The notes: generated by a model from the sequence alone, not told the origin. Positions 18,448 through 30,746 are shown, numbered from the stretch's first letter. The stretch is DNA of 64,000 bases from Parerythrobacter_A sp963799315 (GCA_963799315.1 CAWCWP010000001.1:1302001-1366000); one strand, 5' to 3'. Translations and numbers: made by a program.

Positions 18448-19325
18448 TGGGCCGGTTCGCGCGGTTTCTCGCCATCGACTGGTCGGGCGCGAAGGGCGCG
18501 CGGCAGAAGGGTATCGCGCTGGCTGTCGCCGATGCGGATGGCGGCGCGCCGGTGCTGGTGGAACGGGGGCGCGGCTGGTCGCGGGACGATGTGCTGGCCG
18601 TGCTGCGCGACCTGCCACGCGATACGCTGGTGGGCATGGACCTCGGCATCGGCCTGCCATTTGCAGATTGCGACGCGTATTTCCCCGGCGTTGCCAACGC
18701 GCCGCGCAATGCGGTGGAGCTATGGGCCACCATCGACGCGCTATGCGAAGACGATCCGAACCTCGAAGCCGGTGGGTTCTGCGACCATCCCGATTTCGCG
18801 CCATTCTATCGCCGCGATGGCGGGCGCGAGGGCGCGCTATTCCGCTGCGACGGCGCGGCGCATGGTCGAGGGCGGTTCCGCGTTACCGAACACGCACAGG
18901 CCGCGATGGGGCTGAAACCCTACAGCAATTTCAACCTCGTCGGCGCGGCGCAGGTCGGAAAGTCCAGCCTGACCGGCATGCGCGTGCTGCATCGCCTACG
19001 CGGAACGGTGCCGGTCTGGCCGGTCGATCCGCTGCCCGCCACGGGTTCGGTCATCGTCGAAATCTACACCGGGCTTGCCGCTATCGAAGCGGGCCGCAGT
19101 GCGGGCCGCAGCAAGATACGCAGCGTCGATGCGCTGAATACCGCACTCGCAACATTGCACAGCCCGCCGGTAGCTGGTGCGGGCGCAATCGACGACCACA
19201 GTTCCGATGCGCTGCTGACGACGGCGTGGTTGCGCAAAGTGGCGAACGAGCCGAGGCGGTGGTCTCCACCCAGCCTCACCCAGTCCATCGCACGCACCGA
19301 AGGCTGGACTTTCGGCGCGGTTTGA
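18447..19325 (+). CDS. DUF429-like protein, unknown
   Basis: Intact 292-residue ORF translationally coupled to rarA by overlapping TGATG. N-terminal FLAIDWSGAKGARQKGIALA with an acidic residue in the first strand resembles the RNase H-like fold of DUF429; LVGMDLGIGLPF and IDDHSSDALLTTAWL carry further aspartates. This assignment is from memory of the fold and is moderate. Activity is unknown; a nuclease role is inference. tRNA-Thr follows within 21 nt. Confidence 0.65.
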   Translation: MGRFARFLAIDWSGAKGARQKGIALAVADADGGAPVLVERGRGWSRDDVLAVLRDLPRDTLVGMDLGIGLPFADCDAYFPGVANAPRNAVELWATIDALCEDDPNLEAGGFCDHPDFAPFYRRDGGREGALFRCDGAAHGRGRFRVTEHAQAAMGLKPYSNFNLVGAAQVGKSSLTGMRVLHRLRGTVPVWPVDPLPATGSVIVEIYTGLAAIEAGRSAGRSKIRSVDALNTALATLHSPPVAGAGAIDDHSSDALLTTAWLRKVANEPRRWSPPSLTQSIARTEGWTFGAV

Positions 19326-19345
19326 ACCACAGGCGCACGCACCGG

Positions 19346-19421
<76 letters not shown>

Positions 19422-19433
19422 CGGTTTTTGTTA

Positions 19434-19533
19434 GGTGCGCTCCGGACATCCGTCCTGCGCTTGCTGTGCCATCCCGCGCGTTCTTTTTGGGTGCGCTACG
19501 GACATCCGTCCTTCGCTTGCTGTGCCATCCCGC
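19434..19533 (+). repeat. Two tandem 44-bp repeats downstream of tRNA-Thr
   Basis: Copies at 19434-19477 and 19490-19533 (period 56) share ggtgcgct, cggacatccgtcct and gcttgctgtgccatcc, with about two mismatches, each preceded by a T-rich run. Each holds the palindrome cggacatccg. A shorter ggtgcgc remnant follows near 19545. May help transcription stop after the tRNA; this is inference. Confidence 0.7.
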
Positions 19534-19559
19534 TCCCCGGATGGGGTGCGCCAAAAGCC

Positions 19560-20030
19560 CTACCCCCGCCCGCGATAGCCCTGCACGCCCTGTTCGGGCA
19601 CCCACAGGCCGTCGGGCGCCGCGCCGCTTTGCCAGAAGACATCGATGGGAATGCCGCCGCGCGGGTACCAGTAGCCGCCGATGCGCAGCCATTGCGGTTT
19701 CATTTCGTCCATCAGGCGCTGGCCGATGCCAACGGTCACGTCCTCGTGGAAACCGGCATGGTTGCGGAAACTGCCGAGGAACAGCTTGAGGCTCTTGGAT
19801 TCCACGATGCGTTCGCCCGGCGCGTAGTCGATCACCAGATGCGCGAAATCGGGCTGGCCGGTCACCGGACACAGCGACGTGAATTCCGGTGCGGCAAAGC
19901 GCACGAGATACAGCGCGCCCGTGCGCGGGTTCGGCACATAGTCCAGTACGGCAGCGTCGGGAGAGGCGGGCAGCGGGGTCTGCTGGCCGAGGAAACGGGG
20001 CTGGTCGGAGGCGGAAGGCTGGTCGGTCAT
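19560..20030 (-). CDS. queF: preQ0 nitrile reductase (7-cyano-7-deazaguanine reductase)
   Basis: NADPH-dependent reduction of preQ0 to preQ1 in queuosine synthesis. 156 residues from ATG 20030, the short QueF type. Seen: EFTSLCPVTGQPDFAH with the thioimide-forming Cys, and the QueF motif ESKSLKLFLGSFRNH followed by FHED. Other queuosine genes are not in the window. Complete, no frameshift. Confidence 0.95.
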   Translation of the reverse strand: MTDQPSASDQPRFLGQQTPLPASPDAAVLDYVPNPRTGALYLVRFAAPEFTSLCPVTGQPDFAHLVIDYAPGERIVESKSLKLFLGSFRNHAGFHEDVTVGIGQRLMDEMKPQWLRIGGYWYPRGGIPIDVFWQSGAAPDGLWVPEQGVQGYRGRG

Positions 20031-20199
20031 GCCGGTGCCCATGCCGGACATTCGCGTGTGGCGAAAGACCCTTCCCCCGGACATCAGCACGCGGACGGTA
20101 CGCGAAGGTGGCACGGCGGCGCATCACCGCCTATTCATGCGCGCCGTGCTTCTCCGACCTCCCGCCCAGCCACAAAGGCCATCGCGAACACCCCTGACC

Positions 20200-21399
20200 A
20201 TGCGAACACCTGTTTCCCTTTTCCTGCTCATCGCAATGGCGGCACCGCTTTCGGCGACCCCGCCACTGACCGGGTTCGACCTCCAGCCGGAACCTACCCC
20301 CACGCCGACCCGGGACGTGACCGGCCCCATCGACCGCGAAGCGCCGCAGCCCGGTCCGGCGACACCGACGCCCGCGTCAACGCCTCGCCCGACACGCCCC
20401 GCCGCCAGCCCGGTCCCGGCTGCGCCACGCCCTGCGCTCGGTCCGACGGTTGCACCGACGGTCCGGCCAACGCCTGCATCCGCCCCGCGGCAGACACCGC
20501 GTCCGACGCCGCGCCAGACGATTGCCCCTGCGGCAACGCCGAACGTGGCGCAGACAGTCGCCCCGCGCGCTGAAGCGACGCCTGCGCCGGACATTGCGGA
20601 ACCCGCCCAAGACGTCGCGCCGCTTCCCTCCACTTCGCCCACGACGACCGCTATCGACAACGAGAATGCGGCAACGGCCCCGCAGCCTTCGGCTACAACC
20701 GAACCGGCATGGCCGTGGTGGCTGGTCGGCGGGCTGGCGCTTGGCGGTTTGGCATTGGTCGCGCTGCTGCTGTTGCGGCGAAAGCGGAAAGCACCACCGC
20801 CAGCGCAACCGGAAACGCTAGCTGACACACCGGTCCAGCCGTCGCCCCCCGCGCCTTCCGCGAAGCCGACAGCCGCTCCCGCAGCAGCCAACGCCGTCAC
20901 CCAGCCGCTGCGCATCGATGCCGAGGCCGTCTCGCTCGGTCGAAGCTTCGCCAATGCGACGCTGACCTATGCCGTCACCGTCAGCAATCTGGGCACACGC
21001 GCGCTCGCGAACCTGCGCATCGCGGCGGACATGACCACGGCGCATAGCGGCGCGGCGCTGGACGACCAGCTGGCGACGCTGCGCACTGCCCTGCCCAACC
21101 TTGCGACCGAACCGGCACTGGCGGTGGGCGCGCCGATGCGGGCGGATGGCGTATTCCGGTTGCCGCTCAACGAGGTCCGGCTGATCCGGCAGGGCAAGGC
21201 GCCACTGTTCGTGCCGCTGATGCGCGTGCGGGTGGAGGCGGACGGGATGGAGCCTGTGGTGCGGACCTTCGTGATCGGGCGGAAACCGGCGATGGACGTC
21301 AGCAGCAGCCTGTCCACCCCGACCGGGCGGCTGGAACCGTTCCGGCTGGACGAGACGGCGCAGACCTATCGCGACATTGCCGTGCGGCCGCTGGACTGA
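20200..21399 (+). CDS. Proline/threonine-rich single-pass membrane protein, unknown
   Basis: 399 residues. N-terminal signal (LFLLIAMAAPLSATPP), a low-complexity Pro/Thr/Ala segment (about residues 27-165) likely in the periplasm, one membrane span about residues 170-193 (WWLVGGLALGGLALVALLLL), then RRKRK, and a beta-rich C-terminal domain of about 170 residues. The basic cluster after the span suggests a cytosolic C-terminus. Not assigned to a family; divergent from queF. Intact. Confidence 0.7.
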   Translation: MRTPVSLFLLIAMAAPLSATPPLTGFDLQPEPTPTPTRDVTGPIDREAPQPGPATPTPASTPRPTRPAASPVPAAPRPALGPTVAPTVRPTPASAPRQTPRPTPRQTIAPAATPNVAQTVAPRAEATPAPDIAEPAQDVAPLPSTSPTTTAIDNENAATAPQPSATTEPAWPWWLVGGLALGGLALVALLLLRRKRKAPPPAQPETLADTPVQPSPPAPSAKPTAAPAAANAVTQPLRIDAEAVSLGRSFANATLTYAVTVSNLGTRALANLRIAADMTTAHSGAALDDQLATLRTALPNLATEPALAVGAPMRADGVFRLPLNEVRLIRQGKAPLFVPLMRVRVEADGMEPVVRTFVIGRKPAMDVSSSLSTPTGRLEPFRLDETAQTYRDIAVRPLD

Positions 21400-21458
21400 C
21401 TGCGATGCGAGGCGCTGCCTTCCTCGACGCGACCCCGGCGGGCCGCTAAGTGGCGGGA

Positions 21459-22289
21459 ATGAACATGCTCATCTCCGCGCAGCAACTTCACGGCATGACA
21501 GGCGCGGCCTGCGTTCTGGATGCGTCGGCGCATCTGCCGTCCGCCGGGCGCGATGCAGGCGCGGAGTTTGCCGCTGCCCATATCCCGGGCGCACGCTTTC
21601 TCGACCTGGCGAGCTGGTATGACGAGGCGTCGCCTGTACCCAAGGCCATACCGCGCGCCGACCAGATCGCGGCGCGGCTGGGCGCGCTGGGCGTCGATCC
21701 GGCGCAGCCTGTCGTGCTGTACGATGACAGCAATTTGCGCAGCGCCTGCCGCGCGTTCCTGATTCTGAAGGGTGCAGGTTACGAGAATATCGCCGTGCTC
21801 GATGGCGGGTTTGCTGCATGGCGCGCGGAAGGCCTGCCGATTGAAAGCGGCGCGGTCGAGACAGAACCCGGCACGCTGGCACCGCCCCGGACCGCAGCTG
21901 CGATCCGCTCCAAGGCCGATATGCTCGCCAATATCGGCACCGCCGCCGAACAGGTGGTGGATGCGCGCGATGCGGCGCGGTTCGGTGGCGAGCCGGACGC
22001 CGTCCACGGCCTCCTCGGCGGACATATCCCCGGCGCGCGCAACCTGTTTTTCCGCGACCTGCTGACCGAAGACGGACGCTTCCTGCCGCGCGCCGAATTG
22101 GCGGCGGCATTCGAAAAGGCTGGCATCGACCCGGCCAGGCCGCTGGTGGCAAGCTGCGGCAGCGGCATGACCGCATCCGTCGTGCTGTTCGCGCACCGCC
22201 TGCTGGGTCACGATCACGGCGCGCTTTACGATGGCAGCTGGGCGGAATGGGGCGCAGACCCCGACACGCCGAAAGAGACGGCGGCATGA
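21459..22289 (+). CDS. sseA: Sulfurtransferase (thiosulfate/3-mercaptopyruvate, rhodanese family)
   Basis: 276 residues, intact. Two rhodanese domains: the first has AHIPGARFLDLASW, the second has GHIPGARNLFFRD and the active loop SCGSGMTASVV with catalytic Cys; the CGSG pattern is closer to mercaptopyruvate sulfurtransferase than to rhodanese. The stop overlaps the metC start (ATGA), so it is coupled to sulfur amino acid metabolism. The start is ATG 21459; GTG 21450 is an alternative. Confidence 0.92.
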   Translation: MNMLISAQQLHGMTGAACVLDASAHLPSAGRDAGAEFAAAHIPGARFLDLASWYDEASPVPKAIPRADQIAARLGALGVDPAQPVVLYDDSNLRSACRAFLILKGAGYENIAVLDGGFAAWRAEGLPIESGAVETEPGTLAPPRTAAAIRSKADMLANIGTAAEQVVDARDAARFGGEPDAVHGLLGGHIPGARNLFFRDLLTEDGRFLPRAELAAAFEKAGIDPARPLVASCGSGMTASVVLFAHRLLGHDHGALYDGSWAEWGADPDTPKETAA

Positions 22290-23510
22290 GCCGCTTCGAC
22301 GGCAAGGATGGCGCGAATACGCGGCGGTCAATACGCGTCTGGTCAATGCGGGGCGGCGTCACGAATGGACCGGACCGGTGGTCAACCCGCCCGTCTGGCG
22401 CGCCAGCACGCACTTATACGAAGACAGCGCCGCGCTGGCCGCAGGCGTCAAGAACAATGCCGACGGCACCTTCTTCTACGGCCGACGCGGCGCGCCGACG
22501 CAATGGGCGTTGGCCGATGCGCTGACCCAGCTTGAACCCGGCGCGGATGGCACGGTGCTTTATCCCAGCGGCGTGGCGGCGATTACGGGTGCTTTGCTGG
22601 CAGTGCTGAAACCGGGCGATGTCCTGCTGGTGTCGGACAATGCCTACGAACCGACGCGCACCAATGCGCTGGGCCTGCTGAAAACGTGGGGCGTGGAAAC
22701 GCGCTTCTTCGACCCGCTCGATCTGGAGGGCTTCGCTGCGCATTTCTGCGACAGGACGCGCGCCGTCATGCTGGAGGCACCGGGCAGCCTGACGATGGAA
22801 GTATGCGATATCCCCGCGCTGACCGCCATCGCGCGCGATCGGGGCGCGGTCAGCCTGATCGACAATACCTGGGCGACATCGCTCGGCTTCCCGCGCTTGC
22901 AGCATGGCTGCGACATCGCGATCATGAGCCTGACCAAGCATGTCGGCGGGCATTCGGACCTGATGATGGGCAGCGCCAGCGCGGGCGACCGCTGGCATCG
23001 CGCACTGCGTCGCACCGGCGCAGGCGCTCGGCCATGTGGTGTCGCCCGACGATGCGGCGCTCGCATTGCGCGGCTTGCGCACGATGGGCCTGCGGCTGGA
23101 ACGCGGTGCGCAGACCGGCGCTTGCCGTGGCGCAGTGGCTGCGCGGACGCGACGAGGTGGCGCATGTGCTGTGCCCGATGCTTCCAGATGCGCCCGGCCA
23201 TGCGTTGTGGCAGCGCGATTTCAGCGGCGGGTGCGGCTTGTTCAGCTTCGTGTTGAAAGGCCGCGACGCAGCCGCGCGGGCGCGGTTCGTCGACGCGCTG
23301 ACGCTGTTCGGCATCGGCTATAGCTGGGGCGGGTATGAAAGCCTCGCCCTGCCCTTCGATCCCGCCTCCAGCCGCAGCGCGACCGCCTGGCCGCCGCAAG
23401 GATGGGATGCGCAGGACCGCTTCGGCATCCGCCTGTCGATCGGCCTGGAAGACGCGCGACGATCTGATCGCGACCTCGAACGCGGGTTCGCCGCTATGGA
23501 GACTGCATGA
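22286..23510 (+). CDS. metC: Cystathionine beta-lyase (frameshifted)
   Basis: PLP enzyme of the Cys/Met gamma family that converts cystathionine to homocysteine. Seen: FFYGRRGAPTQWALADAL near the cofactor, LEAPGSLTMEVCDI, SLIDNTWATSLGFPR and IMSLTKHVGGHSDLMMG with the PLP lysine, and a C-terminal FGIGYSWGGYESL. Frame breaks near 22315, 23015, 23115 and 23455. Overlaps sseA upstream and mscS downstream by ATGA, suggesting one operon. Confidence 0.92.
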
Positions 23511-24654
23511 CCGCCACCGCGCCAGCCTGCCAACGCCCGACGCCCAGTGCCGACACGACCGACGCCGCGCCGCTCGAAGCGGGCGATGTCGTCGTGCTGC
23601 AACCGGTGGGCGAGGCGACGGTCGGCCCGGACGGCATCGCAACCACGCGCCGCCACACCCTTCCCGCGCCCGACGCCGACCGCCGACCGAGGCGGTCGGC
23701 GCGGCGGACGAGCGTGAAGGAGGGCTTGCGCGAACGCAGCCAGACCATCGGCGATCATCGTCGATACGCTCGATGCCTGGGCGCTGAAGATCGGCACATA
23801 TCCGCATTTCCTTGTGGGATACGCTGGTCGTCATCGGCGTCATCGCTGCTGGTCATCGTCGTTCGCCTGGCTGCTGTCGCGCGGCATGTCCGCGCTTGCT
23901 GCGCCACGTCACCAAGCTGGACGACACGCAGCACCTGCTGGCTGAAAAGCTGACCACGATGGCAATCTGGGGGCTGGCGTTCTTCGTCGGTATCGACCTG
24001 CTCGGCATCGACCTGACCGCGCTGGCGGTGTTCTCCGGCGCGTTCGGCCTCGCCATCGGTTTCGGCTTGCAGAAGACCTTCGGTAATCTGATCGCGGGGA
24101 TCATCCTGCTGATGGACAAGTCGATCAAGCCGGGCGACGTGATCGCGGTGGCGGACCAGTCGGGCGTTTCCACCTTCGGCCAGATCCGCAAGATCGGCAT
24201 CCGCGCGGTGTCCATCACCACGCGCGACCAGAAGGAATATCTGATCCCGAACGAAAACCTGATGGTCAACCAGGTGGAAAACTGGAGCTATTCCAGCCGC
24301 AATGTCCGGATGCAGGTGCCGGTCGGGGTGTCGTATAACTGCGATATCAAGCTGGCGGAAAAGCTGATGTTGCAAGCGGCCAAGGAATGCCGCCGCGTTC
24401 TGAAAACCCCGCCGCCCACCTGCTGGCTGGACGAATATGGCGACAGCAGCGTCAACTTCATCATCCATTGCTGGATCACCGACCCCGAAGAAGGCATCGG
24501 CAATGTGAAGAGCGAAGTGCTGAAGAAACTGTGGGACCTGTTCGCGGAAGAGGGCGTGGAAATCCCCTTCCCGCAACGCGACATCAATGTGCGGACCAGC
24601 GCGCAGATGGACCAGCTGGTCGCGGCCATCGCGCAGCGGGTGGAGAAGGACTGA
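23507..24654 (+). CDS. MscS-family mechanosensitive channel (N-terminus frameshifted)
   Basis: Inner membrane osmotic safety valve. Seen: pore helix region LTALAVFSGAFGLAIGFGLQKTFGNLIAGI followed by the beta domain KPGDVIAVADQSG and DQKEYLIPNENLM, then a C-terminal mixed domain. The first about 130 residues are split across frames between 23660 and 23900 and hold membrane segments. About 380 residues. Starts inside the metC stop. Why it sits in a sulfur operon is not clear. Confidence 0.88.
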
Positions 24655-24670
24655 CGAACGGTTACACCGT

Positions 24671-24695
24671 CGCGCCGATACATTAACTTGGCGCG
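24671..24695 (+). promoter_or_regulatory. Short hairpin before cobA
   Basis: CGCGCC and GGCGCG flank a 13-nt AT-rich loop, 17 nt after the mscS stop and 54 nt before cobA. No T-run follows, so it is a weak terminator or a leader element; no more can be said. Confidence 0.3.
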
Positions 24696-24748
24696 GCAAC
24701 ACCCATTCTCGCTGGCCTGTATGCCGTCCCCGCGCCATCTCGTCCGTC

Positions 24749-25506
24749 ATGACAACAGGAACAGTCCATCTTGTCGGCGCAGGGCCGGGCGATCCCGACC
24801 TGCTGACGCTGCGCGCGGCGCGCCTGATCGAATCCGCGCAGCTTATCGTGCATGACGGGTTGGTCGATGCCGCCATTCTCGCGCTCGCTTCGCCACAGGC
24901 AACGCTGGTATCGGTGGCCAAGCAGCGGTCGCGCCACACTTTGCCGCAGGACGAGATCAACGCGCTGCTGGTGCGCGAGGCGCTGGCCGGGCGCGATGTC
25001 GTGCGCCTGAAAGGCGGCGACCCCTTCGTCTTCGGGCGGGGCGGCGAGGAAATGGAAGCCTGCGCCGCAGCAGGCGTACCGGTGCAGGTCGTGCCCGGTA
25101 TCAGCGCGGCAAACGGCGCGGCGGCGGCGGCGGGTATTGCGCTGACCCACCGCGAAGACGCCAGCATCGTCAGCTTCGTCGCAGGCCAATGCAAAGGGCT
25201 GGCGGACCAGAACTGGGCCGGCCTTGCCGGGAAAGGCCGCACGCTCGTCATCTATATGGGCGTGAAAACTGCGCCGCAGATTGCGGAGAAACTGATGGCG
25301 GACGGCCTTGCGCCCGAAACGCCGCTGGCCGTGATCGAAAACGCCGCGCGTCCGACGATGCGCGTGCTGCGCGGGATGCTTGCAGGTCTGCCCGATCTGG
25401 TCACTGACCGAAGCAGGTCGTCAGCCCCGCGCTGATCGTGGTCGGCGATGTGACCGCGCGTAGCGAAGCGGCGCTGGTGCAAACCGTGCTGGAGACGACA
25501 CCATGA
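24749..25506 (+). CDS. cobA: Uroporphyrinogen-III C-methyltransferase (3' frameshift)
   Basis: SAM-dependent enzyme that methylates uroporphyrinogen III twice to precorrin-2, the siroheme precursor used by sulfite reductase. Seen: VGAGPGDPDLLTLRA, LKGGDPFVFGRGGEE, VPGISAANGAAAAAGI and THREDASIVSF, all family signatures. One indel near 25408 shifts the last about 30 residues (SPALIVVGDVTAR). About 250 residues. First gene of the sulfite reductase operon; the stop overlaps the next start. The partner iron-chelation domain is the gene at 3422. Confidence 0.93.
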
Positions 25507-25801
25507 ACATCCTGACCGGCAATGACCTGAAAACCGGCGCGGTCGTCTGGTGGGACGGCAAGGGCTGGGTCGCCGATGTCGGCGCCTCCGTCGATGTGGG
25601 CGAGGACGGCGAGGCAATCATGGCGCGCGAGGAAGCCGCGCGCCGCGTCAACGTGCCCTACATCGTCGCCGCCGCGCCCGATGCCGACGGCACGCCCCGC
25701 CCCGCCCATGTGAAGGACCGCATCCGCGGCCTTGGCCCGACGGTCCGCCCCGACCTTACCCTCAAGCCCGACGACCCCGCTGCGGTCCGCGAGGTGATCT
25801 G

Positions 25802-25802
<1 letters not shown>
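25503..25802 (+). CDS. DUF2849 family protein
   Basis: Intact, 99 residues, soluble, no signal. Sequence pattern MNILTGNDLKTGAVVWWDG matches DUF2849 by memory; members accompany sulfite reductase genes in alphaproteobacteria. The start overlaps the cobA stop by 4 nt and its stop overlaps the cysI ATG by one base, so expression is coupled. Function not known; a role in sulfite reductase assembly or electron supply would be speculation. Confidence 0.8.
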
Positions 25803-27462
<1,660 letters not shown>

Positions 27463-27470
<8 letters not shown>

Positions 27471-27942
27471 GCATACCCCCTCGACCCAAACGGCAGCAGG
27501 AGGGCGTGGCCCCGAAGCGGGCGCCTTGCTGCGGTTCCGCATGGACGAGCCGGTCGCGGACCCCGCACTGACCGTCGATGCCTTTACCGAGCAGGGTAAC
27601 GCCGTTGCGGTACGCATCGAGCCGGGCGACGACGCGCGCGACCTGCTGCCGCATCTCGACCGGATCGGCCTTGTCGAAGTCAACTTCCCTGCATTCGGCG
27701 ACGGGCGCGGCTATTCCTCCGCCCGTATTCTGCGTGAAGCCGGATATGAGGGCGAGTTGCGTGCATGCGGAGATGTGCTGGTGGACCAGATTGCCTATCT
27801 GCGCCGCTGCGGCTTCGACGCCTTTGCGCCCGACGCGCTGCTGGATGAGGACGACGTAAAGGTGGCGCTGGAACGCTGGCCGGAACACTATCAAGCGGCC
27901 GCCGACCGCCCGAAAACCATCGCCGAGCTGCGCCATGAATGA
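27463..27942 (+). CDS. DUF934 family protein
   Basis: Intact, 159 residues, soluble. Pattern: LLPHLDRIGLVEVNFPAFGDGRGYSSARILR, then GDVLVDQIAYLRRCGFDAF, which matches DUF934 by memory; it commonly lies between cysI and cysH in proteobacteria. Overlaps cysI by 8 nt and cysH by 8 nt. Role in sulfite reduction inferred from context only. Confidence 0.82.
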
Positions 27943-28706
27943 GATGCGTGCCATCGACAGGATCGACACCGGCCCCCGTTTTACGGATGACGATGCGGTC
28001 CGCCTGAATCGCATGTTTCGCGGGCAGGACACGCGGGAGATGCTGCGCAACCTGATCGAGGACGGGCTGGTCGGCGATCTTGCCACGGTTTCCAGCTTCG
28101 GCGCGGAAAGTGCTGTTCTGCTTCACCTTATTTCCGAAGTCGCGCCGAACCTGCCAGTGCTGTTTCTCGATACGGGCAAGCATTTTGCCGAAACGCTGGC
28201 CTATCGCGATTCGCTGGTTTCGCAGCTCGGGCTGACGGGTTTGCAAAACCTGACGCCCGATGCGACGGCGCTGGCGGCGAAGGACGAAAGCGGCCTGCGC
28301 TGGTCCTACGATCCCGATGGCTGCTGCGAGATACGCAAGGTCGCCCCGCTGACGCAGGCGCATGGCGGGCTACGATGCCACGCTGACGGGTCGCAAGGCG
28401 TTCCAGAACGCCAGCCGCGCCACCCTGCCGCGGTTCGAGATAGACACGGCGGACGAACAGGGGCGGTTGAAAATCAATCCGCTGATCGATTGGGATGCGG
28501 ACCGTATTGCCGCCTATTTTGTCGAGCACGACCTGCCGCGCCATCCACTGGTGGAGCGCGGCTATCCGTCCATCGGCTGCTCCCCCTGCACCAACAAGGT
28601 CGCACCCGGCGAAGACCCGCGTTCGGGCCGATGGAAAGGCTGGGACAAGACCGAATGCGGCATCCACGAACCCGGCGAAGACCGCGCCGATCAACCCTAT
28701 TTCTAA
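27935..28706 (+). CDS. cysH: Phosphoadenylyl- or adenylyl-sulfate reductase (frameshifted)
   Basis: Reduces PAPS or APS to sulfite. Seen: FGAESAVLLHL (PP-loop region), VLFLDTGKHFAETL, DGCCEIRKV (paired Cys) and the later GCSPCT followed by TECGIHE with the catalytic Cys. The CC plus CxxC pattern is that of 4Fe-4S reductases, often APS-type, so the substrate may be APS. One frame break near 28365. Last gene of the operon; start overlaps DUF934. Confidence 0.9.
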
Positions 28707-28709
28707 AGC

Positions 28710-29623
28710 CTACAACCAGCCAGACCGGCGATACCAAGCCGCCGTTTGCGCAAACCCTTCGGCACCGGCGATTTGCGGGCCCCATATCGCGGACGGCACG
28801 GACCGGTCGCTGCGCGCGACCCAGTTCGGGTGGCACATATAGCCGACGCGATCCGGCGTCAGCTTGGCCTTGTCGCCCCGCACCAGTCCGTCGATCCGCG
28901 CCGCCGCCAGACAGCACGCCACGCGGCAGGTTCGGTGCGAACACCCGCCGACCAACCGCCTGTGCCGATGGCATGCGCCAACTCGGTATGCGACCAGCCA
29001 CCCTCGCGTCCATCGTCGGGTTCGTAAATCCGGTGCCGCGTTGCTTTAGCATCGACAATATCGAGCAACAGTGTCGCCAGATCGCGAACGTGGATGATCG
29101 ACGTCGCACCGCGCGGCGGCATCGGCAACACGCCCCACCGCGACGCTTTGAACAGGTCAAGCATATCGCGGTCGCGCGGGCCATAGACGGCCGGCGGGCG
29201 GACAATGGTCCAGTCGAGCCTGCTCTCGCGCACCAGCGCTTCTGCCGCCGCCTTGGACGCGCCATAGGCCGACAGTTCCGGTTTCCGCGCGGCGAGCGAG
29301 GACACGAATACCAGCCGCCGCACGCCGCTTTTCGCGCATGCCTCCAGCACGTTGGCTGTGCCATCGACATTGGCAGCGGTGAAATGCGCGGGGTCGGGCG
29401 TGTTGGTCAGTCCGGCGATATGAATGATGGCGTCCGCCCCCTCCACAAGGCGATCGAGAGCGTCCTTGTCGGCGAGGTTCCCCTGCACCCAGTCCACCGC
29501 TCCTCGATCAGTCGGAACCGACCGCGCCAAGGCCCGCAGCGCCACGCCGCGCTCCGCCGCCATGTCGCAGACCGTCTGCCCGACAAAACCGGTCGCGCCG
29601 GTAATCGCAACCGGAGCAGTCAC
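28710..29623 (-). CDS. NAD-dependent epimerase/dehydratase (SDR extended, frameshifted)
   Basis: Seen: N-terminal nucleotide-binding GATGFVGQ, VSSLAAR, and active YGASKAAAE (YxxxK), with WTIVRPPAVYGPRD after it. The last about 80 residues lie in another frame after an indel near 28900 and end in AAWYRRSGWL. The start is GTG 29623, overlapping the proB TGA (GTGA). Substrate unknown. Comparable proteins in sphingomonads are annotated as NAD(P)-binding epimerases. It ends convergently three bases from cysH. Confidence 0.82.
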
Positions 29624-30742
29624 AGCATCACCAGCTGGTCGCGATGCACCACCGCCGCGCGCGGCGCGTAACCAAGCGCCTCCGCCTGATCGGCCTCCGC
29701 GCCGACCGGCTATCGCGCGACATTCCGCAGCATCGTATTCGCACAGCCCCTGCGCCAGCTTCGCGCCCTGCAAGGTCGCGATCGTGACGAGATCGCCACG
29801 CCGGAAGCTGCCCGATACGCCGACCAGTCCTGCCGCCAGTACGCTCGCCCCCTCGCCCAAGGCTGCCGCGCAGCCCGCGTCGATCCGCAGCGTGCCAGCA
29901 GGCGCAAGCCGACCGCCAAGCCACGCCTTGCGCGCGCCATCGGCACGTTGCGGCGTGAACACCGTGCCCGTGCCATTGACGCGCGCAGCCGCAATCGGCG
30001 CGTCGCCGCGCCCGTCGATTATCGCCAGCGCGATGCCTGCGCGTTCGGCGATGCGCGCCGCCTCCAGCTTGGATGCCATCCCGCCGCTGCCCATGCCGGA
30101 CGACGAGCCTGCCCCAGCCATCGCCATCGTCGCGGCGTCGATGCCATCCACCTGCGGCACCAGCCTTGCATCGGGCTCGGCGGGGTCGCGGTCATACAGG
30201 CCCGCGACATCGGACAGCAGCAGCACCGCGTCCGCCCCAGCCGCCTGCGCGACGCGTGCGGCCAGCCGGTCATTGTCGCCGAACCGGATTTCCTCGGTGG
30301 CCACGCTGTCGTTTTCGTTGACCACCGGTATCGTGCCAAGCGCCAGCAGGCGGCGCAAGGTCGCGGCGGCGTTGAGGTAGCGCGCGCGGTCTTCCAGATC
30401 GCCCAATGTCAGCAGAATCTGCGCCACGGTCGTATCCCGCTCCGCATCCGCAATCGCTACGGACCACAGCCGCGCCAGTTCGATCTGCCCGACCGAAGCC
30501 GCCGCCTGTGCATCGGTCAGCGTCGCGCGTCCGCCAGCATCGAGGCCAAGCCGCGCCGCGCCCAGCGCGATCGCGCCGGACGACACCACGATCACCTCGC
30601 ACCCGCCGGCCCGCAACTGCGCCAGTTCGCGTGCCAGCGCCCGCATCCAGCCTTCGCGCGGCGCGCCGTCCCGCACCAGCAGCGAGGAACCCACCTTCAC
30701 CACGATCCGCCGCGCGGCAAGAATATCCGCCAGCTGCATCAT
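29620..30742 (-). CDS. proB: Glutamate 5-kinase (3' frameshift)
   Basis: First step of proline synthesis, phosphorylating glutamate. Seen: IVVKVGSSLLV at the N-terminus, EVIVVSSGAIALGAARLGL, VVNENDSVATEEIRFGDNDRLAARVA and GMGSGGMASKLEAARIAE, the amino acid kinase fold; C-terminal PUA region GSFRRGDLVTI. One indel near 29700. Start ATG 30742 or 30739, just downstream of obgE. proC is at 33983; proA was not seen in the window. Confidence 0.93.
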
Positions 30743-30746
30743 CGCG

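Noticed and set aside
23507..23900. Programmed frameshift in mscS
   Set aside because: No slippery sequence or downstream stem was evident, and several shifts occur within 250 nt.
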